A stretch of 64,000 bases of DNA, from contig OZ038382.1 of the NCBI GenBank assembly GCA_964036045.1, positions 101,930,357-101,994,356 of the forward strand. Reading direction: 5' to 3'. The notes under the pieces were generated by a model. It saw only the letters and a program-made list of their open reading frames with translations. It was not told the DNA's origin and made no database searches. Source of the stretch: Eutreptiella sp. 'Long Island Sound 2002'. Lineage: Eukaryota; Euglenozoa; Euglenophyceae; Eutreptiales; Eutreptiaceae. The stretch's first letter is position 1, and each line of letters begins with the position of its first letter. Below are positions 54,269-64,000 of the stretch, piece by piece. The translations under genes were made by a program, and so were the position numbers.

Positions 54269-57200
54269 ACTCCCCCATCATGCATGCACAATGGACTTTG
54301 GATCCAAGGAATGATTTCACCCATAGTAAGCATGTTTGTAAACACTTACCATCGTCTTTGCAATTTAGCCATATGCCATATTATATGTCTTTGGTGTCCG
54401 ATGGGTGTATGTGTCCCAATATTGGCATTTTGGCGCTTTTCCAACTTTGCGTTTGCTCCAAGGATGAAAGTGTTTCAAAATGCTTTTCTTATGATTGGAA
54501 CCCGAACTCTTGTTGTTAAAGGGACTTAAAGCTTTGGGTTACTTCCATGCAAAAGGCCAAGGCCCATTTCTTTTGGGAACCGGGGACAAAAGCTTTGGAG
54601 TGATGGCTTTTGGAACGACCAACCCTCTTGGGACCACATTGGTCCCCAACTCCTTCCACCCCTCATTTCAGCCCTCGGGTTGTGAGCGCCCGGTTAAAAA
54701 GGCTACAAGAACCCGGGTCAAATAGACTATGTCCCCTAGTATCCTCGCCTCGGGATGGGAGATCCATGATTGACCAAATATGGGATATGTTGCTGTTTGC
54801 CAGTTTTCGTCTGGCGTATTTCTGCTAAGAGAAACATAGCTGGAGGCAGCCTCCAGGGCTGGTATGGGGCATACATCGGAACCTAAGTCCCATTTGTGTA
54901 GAGCAATTTTGCTTAAATTATTGCTCGCGATGGCCATGGAGATCGTGAGTGTGGGCCGTTCCGGCCAAATATCACTGTTTTAGCCGTTTAGGGCCCCATT
55001 GCAAACACCATATCCCCATGGGGCAAGGGACCTAGCTGCAAAAATGGGGTGATTCTTGCACCATATGAACAAGGGTCAACTGCCCTAGGCTTTGTATTTG
55101 CCACACCGGCGCAGCCGGAGATATGCAACTTACGGTGCTGCCCATGTCCCGAAATTCTGCCCTGTTTGTTGTGCCCGCTCGCGTGACCATCCCCCGGGAG
55201 CAGAGTAAGCAGCCAGCGTGAAAGCAAGCCAGACCCCATTGCACAGGGTCAGAGGGAGAGTCAAGGGAGCTATTTTGAGGCTTGGCCCGGCCGGCTGCCC
55301 TCCAGAACCTACCCTGGTCGGCCACCCAAGGCGACCAATTTTGCCAATTTCGGCGTCCTGTCCCCACATGGCGACCGTGTGGCTCCAGGACGCCGGGGAA
55401 TCTGAGGGAAGCAGATTGCATCGAGTCTTTAGGCAGTATGTGCTCAAGGTTTACAGGGCTGATTGCCTCGCTCCTGCCCTCCTATGGTCTGAGGAAGGGG
55501 TCAATGTCTGACGCTTTCGAGCGAAAGTCAGGATTGGGTGAAACAGCCCATTTTCAGCACCCAACTCCTAGGGGATATCCGCGGGAACATATCTCAAACT
55601 CAGAACAAAGTTGGGACAAGGCATCAGAGAACCACGGGCAGCCACTGCATATGAGCCAGGAAGCCCATTGGCTACTGGGGACACGCCTGTGGATTGTCGG
55701 GGCTCTCCCTCCTTGGCAAGGTTCTAGGGTGAAATCTCAGCAGGTGGGTGGGTTGTTTTTGTACTCCCGCACCTGCGTGCCACAAGGTAAGTTGGACGTG
55801 GGTATGGAATATGATATGGGACTGAGTGTCGAATACCCTGAGGCGCCCTTACCCGAGTCATTGGCTTAATCCGCCTGTGTGTACATGCCCTGATGTGTTG
55901 TTGTACATACAAATCCTTTTGTTCCAGAGTGGCAAGGATCCTAGAATGCTTTGTTCTATAAGGATACCCTTGTCAGCGCAGTGCTTTGCCTGGCAACTTG
56001 GTTGCAGTCCGCCGTAGCGCCACCCGAGGACAGGCTGCCCACAGTAACACGTGAATGGGAAGGTTTCGGGCAAAGGCAGGACTCCTCACAACCGGCGTCG
56101 GGGTCGGTGCCATGCTGCAACCAGTGTGTCATCAGATCATTCAGGCGCCGCAACATCGACTTGCAGGTGACGGATGTGTGTGCTCCTAAAAAAACATGAC
56201 GCACCTCCCTTCCTCCCCATGAGTGACTGAGCGATGGGGTCGATGTTTCATATCCTGGGTCGGTTTGCTCGGTCATCACCCTACCTGCTCATTTGGATCA
56301 GGTACGGCCCACAGTGGTTTTCCGCGGTTTAACCCGGTTGACCTCAGCAGGGGTGTGGCTGAAGCACTGAACCGCGGTTGAAGGGCAATTAATCTGCCGG
56401 CAGCGCCGGCAGTGGCGCGGGCGCTGGCACCGCGCACCTTTCTGAATCAGATTTTTATTCAAGCACGTGAAAACGATGCGTAACAAACATTTCGACAAAA
56501 ATGTCGCAATTCGGGCTGCAAGTGGTGAGCAACAACTACAGCAGGTGGGGAGGCCAACAGCTGGGGGAAGACCTGTTTACCTTTGTTGCTCTGTCATCAG
56601 GGACGAATGTGACACCAGCACCAATGCGCGTGGCCTCCGAGAACGTTGATCACCAGGGCGCTCGATCACAGAACACTTGTGGCGGCGACGACGACGGGGG
56701 GCCCAGAGAACCGTCAGGCCACGCTAGAGGCCAAACCACCCTGATCTCCGGCAACCACCCTGAGACACCGCCGCACACACCACCAGAGCCGCAAAGCACA
56801 GCACGGCACGGAACACAGCGAACCAAGCCAAGGTGACTGGCAAGCGGACGGGAGCACGAACACCGCACCACCACGCAGGCAGAGCACCCCAGGGCTCCTG
56901 AAGCCGGTTCGGACCCCCGTGGCCATCTTGGGGTCACTTGGGGTGTGTATCTATGTGCCAGCAAGCCGCCATTGGCTGATATCACACTCTCCCATCCACC
57001 TGACCTAACCCGATGTGATAGTGTGATAGGTTTGGCCATTCCGGCTATGAGCGGCCATATTCAGTACCGAGGCGCCGCCAGCGGAGATTTATATATTAGA
57101 GTATCAGGAATCAACAGGGTTTTTTTATCATAATGTTTCCGTAATTTTTCAGCCTTCCGTTCTGATGGTCAATGTATCGGCGACTGTCAGTTGGCTCGCG

Positions 57201-60085
57201 ATTTTGCGTGAACCGATTCGTTAACTGTTATTTCCAGATATTTTGGCGGAAACCCCGATGAAGGGTCAGATTTCATCGGTAAGGGGTTCGTTGCTTCCGC
57301 AGTTTTCTAAATATGCATTCGAAATTTTATTCTCAATTTTTCGCGATGTCGAAATCGGATTTTCGACTTCCACATTGCCGCACTTGATTTGGTTCTCTTC
57401 GGATTGTCATACTCCTTTTCCTATGTCCGAATCAGGTTTCCCTTATACTTGCCACCCACTTGACTTGGAGATATAAGGGAAACAAAATTGAATCGTGGGA
57501 CCACTTCGAAGGGCCATATCTACGCGCGAGTGTGAGGAAAGAGAATAAGGAAGGTTGGGTTGCAAGCGCCTCGGTGTCAACTTAATTTAGAAAGCATCAA
57601 ACGCCTTTGTTGTGTACACATGCCCGGTATAGCAAGGGATGATGGTCAAGAGGGTAGAAAGTGATATATCACTCTTGGACTGTGCAACCGAATATTTTAT
57701 TGCGTCTTTCGAGTGTACCGCATGAGTGTTGGGGTTGCAAAGATACTTTCCTTGGGTTCCTACGTATTTTTAACGTGAAGTTATGGCCATGGAGGGGCAT
57801 TGCATACCATGCTGGGAGCCACTTTTGGAGGGTATGTGTTATATGCATGGTATGTGCTTCGATATGCTCACGCCCATGTTATATATCTTCGTGTGGCCGA
57901 AGAGATGGGCAACCACACGTGACAAGGGCTTTGCCCATGTCCGAATTGTGGATTTCAAAGCGCTAGACTAAGTCTACCGCGTATGGATTGCTCATGGTAT
58001 GTTTGGCAAAGAGATCCATGAGTGCACTCCCATTTTCATGGGGCATGTAGATATGGGTGGCGAAGGTATCTCCATGCGCTCGATAGGGGATCCAAGTGGG
58101 GGAATTGTTCGTAAATGGTTTCAATCATTTGTGTATTGAACCATGAGCGGATATCATGGGTGAGCATAGAGATATACTATCATGACAACTTTGTATTTGG
58201 ACATATTTTCATGTTTTTGACCTCATTTTATGCCCATTTTTGTGTTTTATGTGCTCAACTGGTCGGCTAACAGTAAAGTGCCTAGAGATCTGTGAAGTAT
58301 GATATGTTGCTTATATGTTGGCATATGCTTCGGTGTTGCACCTCACCATATGCCGGATTACGTGGTCACTTTGGCTTGGCACACGAGGCCTCACGAAATT
58401 AGGTCGCAAAGTCATGAGCTGACTTGTGAAGCATGCCATGTACATAACCGGAGAGGTCTCGGGGCCAATGATGGAATATTGATGGGCATTGCCCTTTGGT
58501 CTATATCACCCTTGTATATTATTCCCCGGTTTGACACGTGCATGGAGCATTTGGATATTTGCCGTATGCATTTTTGAGTATATAATTGACTTTTGGGCAT
58601 AATGGTGTGATTTGCCTGATTTTGCCATGTTGTGAGGTCATCATCCTGGGGCAGTTCTCCAAGCCCATTCGACTCCAAGTCCAACCAAGGTCATATCAGG
58701 GTAGGGCATGGTCCTGAGTGCCACACTAGGCCATGACATGCCACCTCCCCTTTTGGACTAGGATTTAGAGGCTTGGGAGTGAACACATCTTCCGGGCTTG
58801 TGTAGTGACTTGTGACACATGGCATTCTGCCATCTCATTTGACCTGGTTCAGGGCAATATGTTGGTGAGTCAAGGGAAGGTCTTGAGTCCAGGGAATGAG
58901 GGGTTTATGGCTGTGAATGTGTATGTTTACCTCTTTCCCCAACTTTGCTTTATTTGTGGTCATATGCCAATTTCAGGGCTTTCTTCCTTGGTGCAATTCT
59001 TGTACATGCCCGCCACCGTGGGAAGACCGGTGTGCTGAACGGAAGCCCGCATCGTGGATGGGATTGTGTATCGGGTTATTGCTGTATTTGTGGGATCTGG
59101 TTGCTATTCAGGGTTGAAGGACGATTTTATTTTCTATATTTCTGGATTTTGGACCTTGGAATTTGAGTAATGCAATCGTTGATCCGGAGTAAATCAGCAG
59201 GGGTAACAGGCCGGAGGGGCACAGCGGGGGCCGGTCCTGGTAGGGACCTTCTTTACTCCCATCACCTATGATTTTGAATCTCATTTTGTCACATAACTCA
59301 ATATCTGGGCATTGTTGCAAACAGCATGGAAATCGCTACATGACTGCGAAGTCGATTTTTGCAAATTCGAATCTTTTGGAGAATGCATTTCTGATCTGCC
59401 ATCGCACTCACCAAGCCTTTCCTGTTATCGCAGATTCATTCGCAATTCAGCGGCAGCGACGCGAGCGTAAATGTTTTGTTTGGTCAATTTGGGGCGTACC
59501 TTCCACGATACGCAGGACCTGAGCATATGGGGTTGCGTAACTAAGCATACTCGACATCCTGAGCACATTTCTGGTCCCCTGCCCCCCCCAAGCCGTAAGA
59601 GTATAGGCAATTTTCATCCTTTTTCCCCCCTTTTGACACTAAAAACGGCTACAAACGGCCTTTGTGCGCTCCAAAGAAACACGGCACCCATACAAGGGCA
59701 ATGCTCTATTGTTAGATGGCCTTTGAAGAGGCATTGCATCCAAAAAAAAGCTTGTAGCCCTCGTTGCCATCAAGTTGTAACACGAATGTGGTTATGTATA
59801 GGGACCACGGGGATGCACCGACAAGGATAGCGAACTGAAGGGGCTTTGGCACCGACGGGGATGTACATACGATCGGCACAAGCGAGGGCGAAAGGAAAGC
59901 CGAAGGGCACTACGATGTAGAAGATGACGGGTTGTGCATGTAACGCTGGCTCCAGGGCGGGGCAGGGCATGTCATACCAATTTTCAGACCTTTTCCCAGC
60001 TTGGGTCACAGAGGGTTCAGGACCGGAAGCCAGGCAGCACTTAACAACCTACGCGGCCGGCGAAACACACGGGGAACCCAGGCAA
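54269..60085. other. Intergenic sequence
   Basis: No domain-bearing frames. Local curiosities are a GCCGGCAGCGCCGGCAG palindromic cluster with AACCGCGGTT at about 56320-56420 and many CATATGCC/CCCATATC-like words between 57.8 and 59.0 kb that suggest old dispersed repeats. I see no RNA genes. Confidence 0.3.
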
Positions 60086-60089
60086 ATCA

Positions 60090-60940
60090 GCCGCAGCGGC
60101 CACACGGTGATGCGCCGCGCCCGCCGACCACCACACCAACAAGCACAACAGCACACCCCAACTCTACCAATATGCAACCGACCAACTACCATTGCCACAC
60201 TAGACTACACTGCAATTGGACGGACCAAGACACGACTAACCAGCGCCTGCACGAACAAACCGGCTACACATGCTACATCGGGTAGCAGAGCAACGGAACC
60301 CACGCTACCCAAGCCGACCAAAGAGCGGCCAAGACCACCGCGCACTGACGACACCGCAGCTGCAGCCGCAACCTGACCATAAACAGACCACACGCGAGCC
60401 TGCCAAGAGTAAACCAGCAGCGTGCATGGGTTGAAACACGAACGGCGTCAAACGGGTGGGCCACACCATGGCGTGCCACACCGGCTAACGACCGTGCCCA
60501 CGGACACAACGGAACACCACAAATCAACCAGTACACAACCGGCCGACCAACATAAGCACACTACACTACGCTGCAATGCAATGACCCAAGACGCCACTAA
60601 CCAGCGGCGACGCAAACGAACCAGCTACAAGAACAACATCCGGCTATACAGCCACCATCAGCAGCACAACGGAACCCCTGCTAACCAAACGGACCATGAG
60701 GCGGCCAAGACCACCGCACACGAACCACACTGCAGCTGCAGCCGCAACCTGACCATAAACAGACCACACGCAAGCCGGCCAACACTAAACCAGCCAGGCA
60801 TGCACGGGTCGAGACGCGAACGGGATCAAACGGGTAGGTCACACCGTGATGCACCACACCCGCCGACCACCATACCCACGGATAAAACAGAACACCGGAA
60901 CCCTACCATTACGCAACCAATCAACTAACATTGACAAACA
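60090..60940 (+). repeat. About 370-bp tandem satellite, two full units plus part
   Basis: CTGCAGCCGCAACCTGACCA followed by TAAACAGACCACACG occurs near 60360 and again near 60735. CACACGGTGATGCGCCGCGC (60102), CACACCATGGCGTGCCACAC (about 60464) and CACACCGTGATGCACCACAC (about 60840) mark the same point in successive units. The period is about 365-375 bp. The plus strand is C/A-rich like the LINE-like elements, so it may be a fragment of that family. Confidence 0.75.
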
Positions 60941-63900
60941 GCACGGAGCCCCCGCCCCCCCGCAAGAGCGCAAGCTCAACCGAGTCAGGAGGCGTGAGCA
61001 CGCGTCACGGCATGCGAGTCCCGTAGCACGTGCTTATTTGAGTGGTCTCACGCCTACTGAAAACCAACCCAGGTGGGGGTGCCTGCAGGACAGGGCCTTT
61101 GGCGTGCTTCCAGGCTGCTGGGCCCGGGAATCCGGAGGTTGATGAGGATGTTCGATGGGACCCTCCTTCACGTATCATCCGCCCGAAGGAGAGGAATGTC
61201 AGACTTTCGTCAAGCATGGGTTACGTCTCTGGGCAGAACCCGCAGTAGGGTACTGCTCGCGGCAACCGCGCCCTTCCCCCATGTGGTCCAGCGTGAAGAA
61301 AAATCCGGGAACGCGCTTTCGCCCCACAAACTATTATAACAAGAGATTGGCGCATTCAAGCTCCAAAGGGCAGCCCGGCGCGCCTCATAGGCACTGTTGC
61401 TGAGGGTTTGCCCCTAGCAACCTCATAATTGGGCTATTGGAAGCGAGCTCATAATTACCAAAGGGGTATACATTTTTGCTGATTTCCAAAAATTGGCCGA
61501 TCTCATGCACTTGGCAACCCAGTAGATGGGAAAATAGGTTGACTTGGTATAACCTTCCTCTTTGCACACCGTCACACTCGGAGCATACCAGTTGACAGGC
61601 TCAAAGAGTGCATATGGCTCATTGTAATTCACCTCACCATATATTGTGCGTGCAAACCAAAAAGTGGCCTTACGAGAGGAAGCAAATTCTAATCCAAGAA
61701 CTTGCCCGTGAGTTCATGGGCGAAGGTTATTTAGGAATATAGGCACACTTTGGTCCTGAGCCACTAGGTTGGGTATATGAGACTTCGCTAGGGTTGTAGT
61801 GCATATATGGGGTCATTTCATGTCTCCATTTGGCAGGTATACCACTACAAGACAAACCTGTTAATGGACCCCATATTAGAGGGAGCCCTTCTTCTCAACT
61901 CAATGCAACACTGGTAGGTCTAACCCTAGCCCGAAGGCACATGGACAGCACCCCTGAAGCAATGCGGTGCAAGCAAGGCGTGTTTTGCAATTTTCCATTT
62001 TTTCATGTGCTCACTTGGGGAGCAGGATATGTAACCTTCTGAAGCAACCAAAGTGGAGCCTATGCGTGGAATCACAGGTCATTGTTGTGGTCAACACATG
62101 GTGTGTAAGGAAAGCTGCCCACTACTGAATCCAAGCCGGAGGTTTTGAACTCACTATTTTTGGAAATTTCGTCCTTTCTCGATGTTTTGCATCAATTTTA
62201 CTACCTTTTGGCCCTCATGATGGCAGTTGAGGATCTTATATCTCCATGTTGCGCTCAATGGACATCGTGAGTCAAGTATATTATGAAGATATATACTTTG
62301 GTGCCCAAAAATCTTGGAACCGGCCAATACTTCCTCTTGGGCCGGACACATCGAGGTCATCTTGTGGGCAATTTGGGCCAACCCCAAATCATGGGCTTAC
62401 TTGTTGACCCTGCCTTTTTCAAATGCAGTGGGGTTGGGTCCACGCCCAAAAGGTATGTTGGACACATAGAATTTGTCTGCAAATTTGTAGCAGACCGCGG
62501 TCCAAGTTGGACATGTACCTGTGTACCACATTTGTTACGGCCATGAGTGTGCGTATTTTTCGCCAGTAGACCGTGTTCCATACTCTTCGCGACGTACACT
62601 ATGTTCAGCCCCCCCTGTGTCCGCCAGACGCATGGAGCAATGGACCGTATCAGGTATGTTGCTTATGCATGTTGATCCTCACAACTCACATGCCACATGC
62701 GCTGACCAACGTGCCCACTCACAGGCAGTCATCTCAGAGAGAATGTGGCCATTTAGGCCATTTTGGCGCTTCTGGACTCATCTCAGACGGCCACCATGCT
62801 ATGTGTCACAAATATCTCTGAGAATCAAGTACCTGTGAGCCCACATTGAATGCCCATACGGTCTCACACAGACTGCTGAGGCCCGTCTCCACGCCATCAT
62901 GGGGGAATACCCGGGGGAATACGTGCATTTTGGGCTCATTTTGGGGTGTGCCAAATCACTCCCTTTGGAACCCAAATTTCAGCACATCAATAGGTCCATT
63001 GGGAGCCCCATATCTCAAGGCCCATAAGGAGGCCGGGCATACGTTAAATGTTGCGTTTAGATATGAGTCTCAGGTCCCACTTCCTTGCCCATGAGCTGTA
63101 GGCTCAGCCTTGGTTGCCAGGGCCGTCCATGGGAGTAACCCCACGTTTGTCTATTTTTGTTTTTTCAGCACCAAGATTTCGGTGACACCACCCCTTGAAT
63201 AGGTTTGAGGGTCGGAGTGGCAACAGGGACAGGGACTCAACCGACCTTCCCTCTTCCCAACACCCCAATTCTGACCCCTCAGGCCCTGTGTGCTTGATGA
63301 CGTGTTGTGGTTCATTTGTCATATAAGGTCCCCCACATGTGCTGCTCTTCTGATTTTGGTTGCATCTGCTTCCTTCCCCATCATTGTCGTGTACATCCGC
63401 CACTGAGTGCCCTCCACACATCCAAGTGATCCTCATGGACGTTTTTGCAGCTTGCTTGTGTTACTGTCCAAGGGCGTGCACGACTTCACGACAGCCTTCC
63501 CCTTCTTTGACGCAGAGAAGAAAACCCGCGACACCAAGGAAAGATGCCGAGAACTAGCCAAGCAAACAGGGACGTGACCAACCACAGACGGGCGGTCCGA
63601 AAGTCTTTGCCACGACACCGTGACTCAAAACCGGCATCCAAGTAGCACAGAAGGACCACAAAACACACAATCACCACCAGAAATATGTTGCATACCCCTA
63701 TGAGCTGTCTAGCTCGTTCCATGGTTGGCTTTTGTGCCCAAGAAGCGCCATTTTTGGGCCGTTTTCAGCACGGTCCTCCCTAAAGCGTACGATGGTCGTC
63801 TTGAAAACTGAGGATGATGGGTGGTTTGTCCAGTAGGCAATTCCAGCTGACGCCGTTGTTCATCCACAATGATTAATCAATCAAATACTTGCAACTGGGT

Positions 63901-64000
63901 AATGAAGACGGCGCCTTAAACACCGTGGTGTCTTCAAGTCGTCGATTAGGGATGGAAAGGGGGCGTTTATGACTTAGTATGCAAGAGCTGGCAGCAAGCA
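60941..64000. other. Intergenic sequence to the right edge
   Basis: Small frames only, none with a recognisable motif on either strand. No RNA genes or repeats that I can delimit. Confidence 0.3.

Noticed and set aside
56298-56420. Transposon terminal inverted repeats around AACCGCGGTT
   Set aside because: The palindromes are short and I could not find a matching distant copy or target duplication.

Overview
This looks like a gene-poor, repeat-dense stretch of a eukaryotic nuclear genome. I recognise no intact host gene. Every region with a recognisable protein domain belongs to a transposable element, and nearly all of those reading frames are broken by stops or frameshifts. The Ty3-type protease/pol relic and the HIDD-type chromovirus remind me of families I associate with dinoflagellates and related algae. 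That is recollection, not a search result, so I say only 'large-genome alga or other protist, dinoflagellate plausible'.

Layout, left to right. (1) 1-1.7 kb: a decayed gag on the minus strand that runs off the left edge. (2) 2.0-9.4 kb: a second Ty3-like element on the plus strand with a gag/linker stretch, a retropepsin and the protease-to-RT linker. It is split at 3372-3382 by a 5.14-kb insertion flanked by an 11-bp target duplication. The insertion carries about 31 copies of a 60-bp minisatellite, a 3' module and a TACC tail. (3) 9.4-9.8 kb: a 400-bp dispersed repeat whose second copy is at 46.76-47.16 kb. (4) 12.2-13.7 kb: a GC-rich element with three 180-bp tandem units and a five-copy TTAC tail. 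(5) 15.92-18.61 kb: a gag-only LTR retrotransposon on the minus strand. (6) 19.9-20.5 kb: the 3' end of a DDE transposase. (7) 20.5-42.97 kb: a giant C/A-rich LINE-like element. It has accessory reading frames, an apurinic-type endonuclease, a reverse transcriptase with FADD, an RNase H, Cys/His zinc-binding clusters, a 65-bp minisatellite, and the same 3' module and TACC tail as the 3.4-8.5 kb insertion. A second gag-only LTR element (35.87-38.06 kb) is nested inside it. (8) 47.6 kb: a tRNA-like SINE head. (9) 50.2-54.3 kb: a chromodomain Ty3/gypsy pol on the minus strand, one frame broken by two nonsense codons. (10) 54.3-64 kb: mostly featureless, with a tandem satellite of about 370 bp at 60.1-60.9 kb.

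How the parts relate: the window is a record of successive insertions. The giant LINE-like element probably supplies the retrotransposition machinery for the short TACC-tailed, minisatellite-bearing insertion, because their 3' modules match. The two gag-only LTR elements share LTR termini, an internal module of about 475 bp and a similar coiled-coil protein. They lack pol and must borrow it, possibly from a Ty3 relative.
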